NCBI GenBank assembly: GCA_964449115.1
Contig: CAYUXW010000017.1
Span: 1-35,159 of the forward strand
Direction of reading: 5' to 3'
Length of the DNA stretch: 35,159 nt
DNA from: UBA1783 sp964449115
Lineage (GTDB): Bacteria > Bacillota_I > Bacilli_A > Erysipelotrichales > Erysipelotrichaceae
The translations under genes were made by a program, and so were the position numbers. Shown in pieces: positions 25,163 to 31,857 of the stretch (within the stretch, counting starts at the first letter, position 1; every line of letters starts with the position of its first letter). Below the pieces are notes generated by a model. That model made no database searches, had not been told where the DNA came from, and saw nothing but the letters and a program-made list of their open reading frames with translations.

Positions 25163-25852
25163 GTGGATTATAATAAGTTTTTTTTAGAGCATGATATACA
25201 GTTGACTGAAAAACAACTGGAACAACTGGATTTATATGCTGATTTACTGATTCAATGGAATAAAAAATTTAATTTAACAGCTATCACTGACAAAGAAGAT
25301 ATCTATGTTAAACATTTTTTAGACTGCCTTTTATTAGGAAAACTGTATAATCCAACCGATAATTTAATTGATGTCGGAACAGGGGCAGGATTTCCAGGAT
25401 TGGTATTAAAAATTTATAATCCTGATCTTCAAGTTTGTCTTTTGGAACCAAATAATAAAAAAATATCTTTTCTAAATGAAGTTATTTCAACTTTGAATCT
25501 TGAAAAAATCTCTACTTCCAATCAAAGAGCTGAAGATTTTGCCAAAGATAATTTCGAGAAGTTTAATTTTGTGACAGCTAGAGCTGTAGCTGCACTAAAC
25601 ATCTTGTCCGAATTATGTTTGCCACTAATAAAAGTTGGCGGTCACTTTTTAGCCATGAAAGGTCCAAAAGGATATGAAGAACTATCACAGGCTGAAAATG
25701 CGATAACCACATTAGGAGCACAACTACACCATATTAGCGAATTTGGATTAGCCCAGGATAACAGGCGTCTAATTATTGATCTTAAAAAAATCAATCATAC
25801 ACCCGATAAATACCCTAGAAATTATGGGCAGATTAAAAAGAAACCATTATAG
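25163..25852 (+). CDS. rsmG: 16S rRNA (guanine-527-N7)-methyltransferase
   Basis: RsmG/GidB adds a methyl group to N7 of G527 in the 530 loop of 16S rRNA; its loss gives low-level streptomycin resistance in many bacteria. The N-terminal helix pair with WNKKFNLTAI leads into LIDVGTGAGFPGLVL (SAM motif I, residues 68-82), then CLLEPNNKK, TARAVAALNIL and FLAMKGPKG. The length of 229 residues is normal. The start is GTG, with AAAGGA 9 nt upstream and no ATG in frame nearby. It leads noc, parA and parB, the arrangement found near oriC. Confidence 0.96.
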   Translation: MDYNKFFLEHDIQLTEKQLEQLDLYADLLIQWNKKFNLTAITDKEDIYVKHFLDCLLLGKLYNPTDNLIDVGTGAGFPGLVLKIYNPDLQVCLLEPNNKKISFLNEVISTLNLEKISTSNQRAEDFAKDNFEKFNFVTARAVAALNILSELCLPLIKVGGHFLAMKGPKGYEELSQAENAITTLGAQLHHISEFGLAQDNRRLIIDLKKINHTPDKYPRNYGQIKKKPL

Positions 25853-25861
25853 GAGGACTTT

Positions 25862-26626
25862 ATGGCACAATATCAACTTATTAACATTGATGAAATAAAA
25901 CCTAACCAATATCAGCCAAGAACCAGTTTTGATAAGGAGGCTATTGATGAATTAGCCCTTTCAATTAAACAAAACGGTCTGATTCAACCGATTACTGTCA
26001 GAGAATCCTATATGGGATATGAATTAATTGCGGGAGAAAGAAGATATCGAGCTTGTAAAAACTTAGGACATAAACAGATTAATGCCATTGTAATTAAAGC
26101 TAATGAAGTTCAGGCTGCTACTTTGGCTTTGATAGAAAATGTGCAAAGAGAAGATTTGTCTCCAATTGAGGAAGCCAATGGCTATCTGCAGATGATTCGC
26201 TTAACAGGGCTCACTCAACAGCAGCTATCATACAAAATAGGTAAGAAACAGACAACAATCTCCAATAAAATCAGATTATTGAACTTAAATCAGGAAGTGC
26301 AAGAAGCTATCAATAGTAAACAGATTACTGAAAGACATGGGCGAGCTATGTTGTCACTTAACGACAAACAGCAAAAAGAAGTTCTGCAATCAATCCTGAG
26401 CAAAGACTTAAATGTTAAAGAAACAGAGAACTTTATTGAAACTAATTATTTCAGTACAAAGAAAAAGAAAAAAGGAACTATCAGATGTTTTGGCATCTCT
26501 GCTCAGTTAATCATCAACTCTTTTAGAGACACCTTTAAAAAGGCCAAAGAATTTGACCGCAGTGTTCAAATGACTGAACAGGATGATGATGAGCATTACA
26601 TTATGACGATAACTATCAAAAAATAG
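25862..26626 (+). CDS. noc: Nucleoid occlusion protein (ParB-like)
   Basis: A ParB-family CTPase/DNA-binding protein. Its place between rsmG and parA identifies it as Noc, which blocks Z-ring assembly over the nucleoid. PNQYQPR, ELIAGERRYRACKNLG and LALIENVQREDLSPIEEA form the CTP-binding domain; LTQQQLSYKIGKKQTTISNKI is the helix-turn-helix. At 254 residues it is typical, but there is no obvious N-terminal amphipathic membrane-targeting extension: the domain begins within the first ten residues. AGGAGG precedes the ATG. Confidence 0.9.
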   Translation: MAQYQLINIDEIKPNQYQPRTSFDKEAIDELALSIKQNGLIQPITVRESYMGYELIAGERRYRACKNLGHKQINAIVIKANEVQAATLALIENVQREDLSPIEEANGYLQMIRLTGLTQQQLSYKIGKKQTTISNKIRLLNLNQEVQEAINSKQITERHGRAMLSLNDKQQKEVLQSILSKDLNVKETENFIETNYFSTKKKKKGTIRCFGISAQLIINSFRDTFKKAKEFDRSVQMTEQDDDEHYIMTITIKK

Positions 26627-26634
26627 ATTCTTTA

Positions 26635-26643
26635 TGATAAAAT
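26635..26643 (+). promoter_or_regulatory. Possible internal promoter for parA
   Basis: TGA plus TAAAAT forms an extended -10 about 20 nt before the parA start. The -35 is not convincing. Confidence 0.3.
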
Positions 26644-26663
26644 GAATATTGAGGTACACAACT

Positions 26664-27428
26664 ATGGGAAAAATTATTGCACTAGCTAACCAAAAAGGCG
26701 GTGTTGGAAAAACAACAACAAGCATCAACCTTTCGGCAGGTTTGGCATATTTAGGTAAAAAAGTTTTACTGGTGGATTTAGATCCTCAGGCCAACTCAAC
26801 TCAAGGGGTTGGAGCTAGAAATGACATTAAATATAGTACATATGACTTATTGCTTAAAGGTGTTGAAACTGAAAAGTGTATTCTTTCTCGCAAAATCCCG
26901 CCTATTGATTTAATTCCAGCTACTATTGATTTAGCAGGAAGTGATATCGAAATGGCTAATTATGAAGAAGGAAGAGAAAAACTGTTAAAAAATAAGCTGG
27001 ACCAGATCAAAAACAACTATGATTTCATTATCGTTGACTGTCCACCTTCTTTAGGTCTTTTAAACACCAATGCTCTAACAGCAGCTGATTCAGTAATTAT
27101 CCCTGTACAATGTGAATACTATGCCCTGGAAGGATTAACTCAACTGTTATCTACTATTAGACTGGTTCAAAAACTCTACAACCCTCATTTGTATATTGAA
27201 GGTGTACTGCTGACAATGTTTGATGGCAGAACTAATTTATCTATTGAAGTACAACAGGAAGTCAGAAAATATTTTAAAGAAAGAGTTTATCGTTCCTATA
27301 TACCTAGAAATGTTCGTTTATCTGAAGCTCCTTCATATGGAAAAAGTATCTTCGAACATGATATTAAATCTGATGGTGCTAGAGCCTATGCCGCTTTAGC
27401 TAAAGAGGTCATCACTAAAAACTCATAA
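26664..27428 (+). CDS. parA: Chromosome-partitioning ATPase ParA/Soj
   Basis: A deviant Walker ATPase that binds DNA cooperatively when ATP-bound and works with ParB in origin segregation and replication control. NQKGGVGKTTTSIN (residues 9-22) is the Walker A with the signature Lys11; LLVDLDPQANST is the A' motif; FIIVDCPPSLG is Walker B; the C terminus has RNVRLSEAPSYGK. The frame opens at a TTG at 26649, but that codon overlaps the GAGGT ribosome binding site, so the ATG at 26664 is used. It is 254 residues, the chromosomal short form. Confidence 0.96.
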   Translation: MGKIIALANQKGGVGKTTTSINLSAGLAYLGKKVLLVDLDPQANSTQGVGARNDIKYSTYDLLLKGVETEKCILSRKIPPIDLIPATIDLAGSDIEMANYEEGREKLLKNKLDQIKNNYDFIIVDCPPSLGLLNTNALTAADSVIIPVQCEYYALEGLTQLLSTIRLVQKLYNPHLYIEGVLLTMFDGRTNLSIEVQQEVRKYFKERVYRSYIPRNVRLSEAPSYGKSIFEHDIKSDGARAYAALAKEVITKNS

Positions 27429-27438
27429 GGAGGTAGCA

Positions 27439-28314
27439 ATGGCAAAGAAAAAAGAAAATAAAGAACGTTTAGGAACTGGTTTAGCAGCTATATTTGGCGA
27501 TGATGTCATATCGGTTATTGATGAAATTCAAAGCAGTGCCAAAGCTGATGAATATGGTCGTAGAGCTACTTTAAAATTATCCGATATACGTTCTAATCCA
27601 TATCAACCAAGAAAAATATTCGACCTGGAAAAACTGGAAGAGTTGGCTCAGTCAATTAAAGAAACTGGTGTTTTTACTCCTATTTTAGTAAGAGAAGCCA
27701 CTGGTGGTTATGAACTGATAGCTGGTGAAAGAAGAGTCAGAGCTTCAGTTTTAGCGGGTAAAGAAGAAATACCAGCTATTATCATGGATTTTGATGATGG
27801 TCAGATGATGGAAATATCACTTCTAGAAAATGTTCAAAGAGAAGATCTGAACGTTATAGAAGAGGCCAGCGGATATCAAAAACTGATTGATGCTCTAGGC
27901 TATACCCAGGAACAATTAGCCAAAAGAATTGGTAAAAGCAGAGTTCATGTTTCTAACACCTTGAGATTGTTGAAGCTTCCAAAAGATGTTCAAAAGTTGG
28001 TAGAAGAAAACAAACTATCAATGGGACATGTAAAATGTCTGGTTACTTTGGATGAAAAGATCATCAGTGAAATCGCACACAAGGCTGTTAGAGAGGGCTT
28101 GTCAGTAAGACAGGTTGAGACTTTAGCATCGGCTGAAAAGACCCACAAACCGACTAAAACAAAGGTAGCAGACCCTTACATCATCGACTTGCAAAATTCT
28201 CTACAAAGAAAATTCAGTTCTAAAGTAAAGATTACTAAAAACTCCATAAATATCTTTTATCAGAATACTGATGAGTTAAACAGACTCTTGGAACTATTGG
28301 ACATTATTGATTAA
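27439..28314 (+). CDS. parB: Chromosome-partitioning protein ParB/Spo0J
   Basis: CTP-dependent DNA clamp that loads at parS sites. The Lys-rich start (KKKENKERLGTGLAAIFGDD) is the ParA-activating tail. SNPYQPRKIF, ELIAGERRVRA and LLENVQREDLN make the CTPase domain, and YTQEQLAKRIGKSRVHVSNTLRLL is the helix-turn-helix. It is 291 residues, 10 nt after parA with AAGGAGG. It is clearly a paralogue of noc. I found no parS-like palindrome by eye in the window. Confidence 0.96.
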   Translation: MAKKKENKERLGTGLAAIFGDDVISVIDEIQSSAKADEYGRRATLKLSDIRSNPYQPRKIFDLEKLEELAQSIKETGVFTPILVREATGGYELIAGERRVRASVLAGKEEIPAIIMDFDDGQMMEISLLENVQREDLNVIEEASGYQKLIDALGYTQEQLAKRIGKSRVHVSNTLRLLKLPKDVQKLVEENKLSMGHVKCLVTLDEKIISEIAHKAVREGLSVRQVETLASAEKTHKPTKTKVADPYIIDLQNSLQRKFSSKVKITKNSINIFYQNTDELNRLLELLDIID

Positions 28315-28341
28315 CCCTTCAAATTTGAGGGGTTTTTTTGT
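28313..28341 (+). terminator. Terminator of the rsmG-parB operon
   Basis: AACCCTTCA pairs with TGAGGGGTT (one G-T) around a 4-nt loop and is followed by a run of T. It begins within the parB stop codon and overlaps the promoter proposed for the SRAP gene. Confidence 0.92.
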
Positions 28342-28346
28342 ATATT
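28318..28346 (+). promoter_or_regulatory. Promoter of the SRAP gene (leaderless)
   Basis: TTCAAA (28318-28323) and TATATT (28341-28346) are 17 bp apart. Initiation would fall at or next to the ATG at 28353. The -35 lies inside the upstream terminator hairpin. Confidence 0.45.
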
Positions 28347-28352
28347 AATATT

Positions 28353-28916
28353 ATGTGTGGCCGATATTATTTTGACGAAAGCATTGATATTTCCAAAATT
28401 TTACAAGTGTTAGAAAAGAAATATGACCAAAAAACCTTAGATTTATTATCTACTGGTGAAATCTTTCCTTCTAACATTTCTTTAGTATTTGCTGATAATG
28501 ATTATCATCTGATGAAGTGGGGTTATTCATTAAATAAAAGAAACCTCATCAATACCAGAATTGAAACAATCAGAGATTCTGACATCTATCGAAATGATTA
28601 TCAAAATCATAAATGTGTTATTATCGCTTCAGGTTTTTATGAATGGGATAGACATAAAAGAAGGCACTACATTACAACTTCTGATAATATCATCTATTTT
28701 GCTGGAATATACCAAAAAGATAGCCTTGTATATAATTATTCTATTATTACCACTGAGGCAATCACTACAAAAAACATCCACAATCGTGTTCCAATTGTCT
28801 TAAATAGAACTGAGGTTGATAACTACCTTAACAACAGGTATACCATTCAGCAGTTGATTGATTTACAGCCTGCCTTCAATACTGAAACCGATTATGAGAT
28901 TCTTACCTTATTTTGA
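28353..28916 (+). CDS. SRAP-domain DNA-protein crosslink protein (YedK/HMCES)
   Basis: SRAP proteins covalently cap abasic sites in single-stranded DNA through Cys2 once Met is removed. The mature start CGRYYF, Asn67 in INTRIET, Glu97 in SGFYEWD and His143 in NIHNRVP correspond to the catalytic residues of E. coli YedK. The frame opens five codons earlier, but Cys must be residue 2, which fixes the start at 28353. It is 187 residues, slightly short for the family. No ribosome binding site lies within 20 nt of the ATG, which argues for a leaderless message. Confidence 0.94.
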   Translation: MCGRYYFDESIDISKILQVLEKKYDQKTLDLLSTGEIFPSNISLVFADNDYHLMKWGYSLNKRNLINTRIETIRDSDIYRNDYQNHKCVIIASGFYEWDRHKRRHYITTSDNIIYFAGIYQKDSLVYNYSIITTEAITTKNIHNRVPIVLNRTEVDNYLNNRYTIQQLIDLQPAFNTETDYEILTLF

Positions 28917-28931
28917 ATAATGTCCCAAAAC

Positions 28932-28963
28932 AAAAGAGATAATTCTTGTTAATTATCTCTTTT
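28932..28963. terminator. Bidirectional terminator after the SRAP gene
   Basis: A perfect 13-bp stem (AAAAGAGATAATT against AATTATCTCTTTT) with a 6-nt loop has A and T flanks. It also ends the convergent phosphatidyltransferase gene. Confidence 0.93.
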
Positions 28964-28978
28964 TATGCCTCTATTTTT

Positions 28979-29065
28979 TTATGTTTCCTTTTGTTTAGCT
29001 TCAATTGAATGTCTATATATTTCATTTACTGTAGCGATTAAGGAAATTGTCGCTGCTATCCATCA
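28979..29065 (-). pseudogene. Detached C-terminal tail of the phosphatidyltransferase gene
   Basis: After the UGA at 29063-29065 the same frame runs on for 27 codons (WIAATISLIATVNEIYRHSI and more) to a TAA at 28979. The hydrophobic stretch ending in an acidic-aromatic pair looks like the last membrane helix of this family, so the reading frame was probably once continuous. Confidence 0.55.
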
Positions 29066-29506
29066 ATACATCCTGAAAATTTCAGTATTTATCAAAAATG
29101 GTATTCCAAACAAACCGACTGAAGTCATTTTATTCCAGATACTGTGGGTAGAAGATAATTCTCCATACTTATAAGCAAAATATAAATAATCAAATAATCT
29201 AAGTACTACAATTATACTTACTAAAATCCACACTTTTCTTGATAGTTTAATCCATAAAACAGGAAGCAGTTTTATTAATGATACTGCATAAAAAAACAAA
29301 TCAGCAGCACTGTCCAGTTTTGAACCCAATTCACTTTCAGCATTTAGTTTTCTAGCCAGATAGCCATCTAGTACATCGCTTAATCCTGTAAAAGTGTATA
29401 TGACAAGAAAAATATCACTACTTGTATGTAATGGAAGTAAAATCAGAGTTCCAATAATTCTTAAGCTTGTCACCACATTGGGGATATGCTTTTTAATATT
29501 TTCCAT
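29063..29506 (-). CDS. CDP-alcohol phosphatidyltransferase, truncated by in-frame UGA
   Basis: A PgsA-like membrane enzyme that joins a CDP-diacylglycerol-derived phosphatidyl group to an alcohol. The signature Asp44-x2-Asp47-Gly-x2-Ala-Arg-x8-Gly-x3-Asp65-x3-Asp69 is complete, and four hydrophobic helices are visible. Only 147 residues precede a UGA, against about 175-190 in the family; the frame then continues with membrane-helix-like sequence. Near-identical use of UGA as an ordinary stop elsewhere in the window (hom, the flippase) argues against recoding. The gene lacks a ribosome binding site: an extended -10 lies 7 nt before the ATG, so the message is probably leaderless. Confidence 0.8.
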   Translation of the reverse strand: MENIKKHIPNVVTSLRIIGTLILLPLHTSSDIFLVIYTFTGLSDVLDGYLARKLNAESELGSKLDSAADLFFYAVSLIKLLPVLWIKLSRKVWILVSIIVVLRLFDYLYFAYKYGELSSTHSIWNKMTSVGLFGIPFLINTEIFRMY

Positions 29507-29512
29507 ACAACC

Positions 29513-29542
29513 ATTATAGCAAATTTATGCTATTACGCACAA
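29513..29542 (-). promoter_or_regulatory. Promoter of the phosphatidyltransferase gene
   Basis: On the minus strand TTGTGC (29537-29542) and TATAAT (29513-29518) are 18 bp apart, with TGC before the -10. Initiation would coincide with the start codon. Confidence 0.6.
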
Positions 29543-29575
29543 AAAATTAAACTGTTGATAATAAAATAATCAAAT

Positions 29576-30394
29576 CTAATACGATAGAATTTCATATCCA
29601 TCTTCGGTTACTAACACCATATGTTCCCACTGAGCTGATGGAAGTTTATCCTTGGTGTATGCTGTCCAGCCATCAACAGTTGAAATTCTAATTCCACTTT
29701 TTTTCATATTAAGCATTGGCTCAATTGTAAAAACCATTCCTGGAACCAACAGCATTACCGTATTTCTTTTGCCATAGTGAAAAACAAATGGATCTTCATG
29801 AAACTCTAAGCCTATTCCATGACCGCCAAAATCCCTTACAACCTTGTAGCCATTTTTTAAAGCATGTCGTTCAATATAATAGCCGATATCTCCCAGATAA
29901 CCATAAGGCTTGACCTGCTCTAAGCCTATTTCTAAACATTCTTTACAGACTCTGACAAGTCTTTCTTTTTCTGGGGTTGTTTCGCCAATAATAAACATTC
30001 TGCTGGCATCTGAATAATAGCCCTTATAAATTGTCGATACATCAACATTGACAATCATTCCCTCTTTTAAAACGGTATTTTTATTAGGAATCCCATGACA
30101 AACAACATCATCTATTGAGACACAGACATGTTTTGGAAAATCACCATATTTGTAAGGAGCACAGATTGCACCATGTGATTCAGTAAAGTCTTTAACCCAG
30201 TCATTAATCTGTTCCGTTGTCACTCCAGCTTTTATTCTTTCAGCAACATAATCTAATACAGCTGTATTGATTTTTGCGCTTTCTCTGATTCCCTTGATCT
30301 GTTCTTCCGTTTTTATTAACTCATCTCTTGGAACATTTAAATGACCTTCTTTTCTGAGCTGATCCAGTTTCTTTAAAACATCTTCTCTACTCAT
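29576..30394 (-). CDS. map: Methionine aminopeptidase type I
   Basis: Removes the initiator Met from nascent proteins. Metal ligands are evident: Asp in VNVDVS, Asp in YYSDASRMF, His in FGGHGIG, Glu in FTIEPM and Glu in QWEHMVLVTEDG; the substrate His is in VCHGIPN. The 272 residues include an extra N-terminal helical segment of about 25 residues (EDVLKKLDQLRKEGH) compared with the 250-residue core. It overlaps the end of the upstream membrane protein gene by 8 bp and has a weak ribosome binding site, so it depends on coupling to the repeat-protein operon. Confidence 0.95.
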   Translation of the reverse strand: MSREDVLKKLDQLRKEGHLNVPRDELIKTEEQIKGIRESAKINTAVLDYVAERIKAGVTTEQINDWVKDFTESHGAICAPYKYGDFPKHVCVSIDDVVCHGIPNKNTVLKEGMIVNVDVSTIYKGYYSDASRMFIIGETTPEKERLVRVCKECLEIGLEQVKPYGYLGDIGYYIERHALKNGYKVVRDFGGHGIGLEFHEDPFVFHYGKRNTVMLLVPGMVFTIEPMLNMKKSGIRISTVDGWTAYTKDKLPSAQWEHMVLVTEDGYEILSY

Positions 30395-31181
30395 TAATAT
30401 CCGGCCTCACATAATAAGAACCATTAACTCCAAAAATAGTAACATTTCTAACTATGTTTTCAGAAGACAGGTTAGATTCCCCTCTTACAACAATATCATC
30501 TGCAAGATACACACCTTTAGCAATTTTATAATCAGTTGTTGATGGAACGACAGTTGTCAGACCATTATAAGTAGGTATAGTTCCGGTTACCAGCTGACCA
30601 TCAATATAAGCGGTATAGCCCTTTAAAATATCTGCAGCTGTAGCTGTAGCATTTGATGTGTCAATATCCTTCATTGTTCCAGTAACCAATTGACCACGTA
30701 TATAAGCTGTTTTACCTTCTTTAATATCCTCTGCTGTAGCTGTACAGCCATTTGTCAGCATATAACCTTTTTGTTCATAAGCTGTTCTTATATCTATAGC
30801 CATTTTATTTTTAAACATTAAAAATGAAAGAATCAATCCAATAAGAATACTGACCAATCCTATAATAAAAGCTGTTTTAAAATAGTTTGGGGTTACATAT
30901 TCATATTCATCATCATCATAATATTCATCGAACTCCTGTGTTACCTCAGATTTTACAGTTGTTTCTTCCAATACTTCTTCAATTTCTTCTGTTGTAGCTT
31001 CAAACGCTTCCTGAGCTACATCTTCAGCTTTTTCTTCTGAAAAAATCTGAACACCAAACTTTTCTCTTACTCCATCAACTTCTCTAGTTTCATCATCTAA
31101 ATTTACATGGAATGTTTTAGTATCATCGTTTACAATTTCTACAGCAGTTACATCTCTCTTTTTTCTAAATTTGAAAGCCAT
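30387..31181 (-). CDS. Single-pass membrane protein with phage-appendage-like repeats (long paralogue)
   Basis: A 264-residue protein with an acidic cytoplasmic region (about residues 1-100, rich in Glu and ending in EYYDDDEYEYV-like runs), one membrane helix at about 105-125, and an external part. The external part holds two copies of a repeat (TATAEDIKEGKTAYIRGQLV and TATAADILKGYTAYIDGQLV), each ending in TGT, then a closing unit with GVYLADDIVVRGESNL and NVTIFGVNGSY. These units resemble the GKTAYVNG/VTGT and GDANL repeats of firmicute phage tail and fibre proteins. The function is unknown. GGAGG precedes the start; it follows its shorter paralogue by 11 nt. Confidence 0.75.
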   Translation of the reverse strand: MAFKFRKKRDVTAVEIVNDDTKTFHVNLDDETREVDGVREKFGVQIFSEEKAEDVAQEAFEATTEEIEEVLEETTVKSEVTQEFDEYYDDDEYEYVTPNYFKTAFIIGLVSILIGLILSFLMFKNKMAIDIRTAYEQKGYMLTNGCTATAEDIKEGKTAYIRGQLVTGTMKDIDTSNATATAADILKGYTAYIDGQLVTGTIPTYNGLTTVVPSTTDYKIAKGVYLADDIVVRGESNLSSENIVRNVTIFGVNGSYYVRPDINE

Positions 31182-31192
31182 ATCCTTACCTC

Positions 31193-31702
31193 CTACTCGC
31201 CATCATAAGTTCCAACAACGTTGAAAATCATGACTCCTTTTTTAATATTTTTAGGTAATAGATTTTTATCTCCTTTTATAATCAAATCACTGCTTAAATA
31301 CCCTCCACCATTAAAGGTTACTGGTTTCCCTGTAGGAGTGATTGTTCTACCAGAAATTTGAGGAAGCGTACCTATAATCAGTTCACCATTAACGTAGGCT
31401 GTTTTACCTTGTAAAATCACGTTGGCTGTAGCTGTTGCTCCACTGGTGTCAAATACAACTGTGGTGCCATTTAATAGTTCGCCGTTTGAATAAGCAGTTT
31501 TTCCTAAAGCTATATCTTCGGCTGTTGCTGTTGCATCAGTTGTTAAAACGTATCCTTCATCTATCATTTCATTCAAAACTGTTTTTTCTAAAATAGTATG
31601 TGTTAAACAATAACCAATACTCAATCCCAACAATAAAGCTGAGACAGCAATGATTATCATTCCAAGAATAATCTTTTTATTTGCGTAAGCTAAATCACCC
31701 AT
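31193..31702 (-). CDS. Single-pass membrane protein with phage-appendage-like repeats (short paralogue)
   Basis: A 169-residue paralogue of the next gene without the long acidic cytoplasmic domain. There is a membrane helix at about residues 10-31, then TATAEDIALGKTAYSNGELL, ATANVILQGKTAYVNGELI with TGT/IGT ends, and a last unit GYLSSDLIIKGDKNL with GVMIFNVVGTY. It probably lies with the repeats outside the membrane. AAGGAG stands before the ATG and a promoter directly upstream makes it the first gene of the operon with the long paralogue and map. Confidence 0.75.
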   Translation of the reverse strand: MGDLAYANKKIILGMIIIAVSALLLGLSIGYCLTHTILEKTVLNEMIDEGYVLTTDATATAEDIALGKTAYSNGELLNGTTVVFDTSGATATANVILQGKTAYVNGELIIGTLPQISGRTITPTGKPVTFNGGGYLSSDLIIKGDKNLLPKNIKKGVMIFNVVGTYDGE

Positions 31703-31726
31703 AATAACATCTCCTTTGCAGGTTTA

Positions 31727-31755
31727 ATTATAATACAATTAATTTAAAAAATGAA
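31727..31755 (-). promoter_or_regulatory. Promoter of the repeat-protein/map operon
   Basis: On the minus strand TATAAT (31727-31732) has a weak TTCATT (31750-31755) 17 bp upstream. Directly beyond lie two tandem 24-bp repeats. Confidence 0.6.
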
Positions 31756-31760
31756 CTAAT

Positions 31761-31806
31761 CCCATTTAATCACATAAGACTACTCCCATTTAATCACATA
31801 AGACTA
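31761..31806. repeat. Two tandem 24-bp direct repeats
   Basis: A 24-bp unit at 31761-31784 is repeated from 31785 with its first 22 bases identical. On the minus strand each copy contains TTATGTGATTAAAT. They stand just upstream of the operon promoter, so they may be operators; the same core occurs in the dagK/barnase promoter region. Confidence 0.85.
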
Positions 31807-31811
31807 ACCCA

Positions 31812-31842
31812 AAAAGACGGTTGTTTTTTAAAACCGTCTTTT
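31812..31842 (-). terminator. Terminator of the AAA-CYTH gene
   Basis: An 11-bp stem (AAAAGACGGTT against AACCGTCTTTT) with a 9-nt loop is followed by T on the minus strand. It separates the AAA-CYTH gene from the repeat-protein operon. Confidence 0.88.
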
Positions 31843-31857
31843 ATACAAACGTTTTAT

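Noticed and set aside
25862..28314. parS sites in or near parA-parB
   Set aside because: I looked for the TGTTTCACGTGAAACA palindrome and close variants and found none by eye; they may lie outside the window.
28979..29065. UGA read as tryptophan (genetic code change)
   Set aside because: Several genes in the window end in UGA at the expected length and Trp is encoded by UGG throughout, so a code change does not fit.
28965..29174. Plus-strand open frame opposite the phosphatidyltransferase tail
   Set aside because: It has no ribosome binding site or family features and starts right behind a strong terminator; the minus strand carries the real gene.
30387..31702. Prophage remnant
   Set aside because: Only the repeats resemble phage proteins; no integrase, capsid, terminase, tail or attachment site is present and the genes have membrane anchors.
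31761..31806. CRISPR-like repeats
   Set aside because: The two units are in direct contact with no spacer, and there are only two of them.
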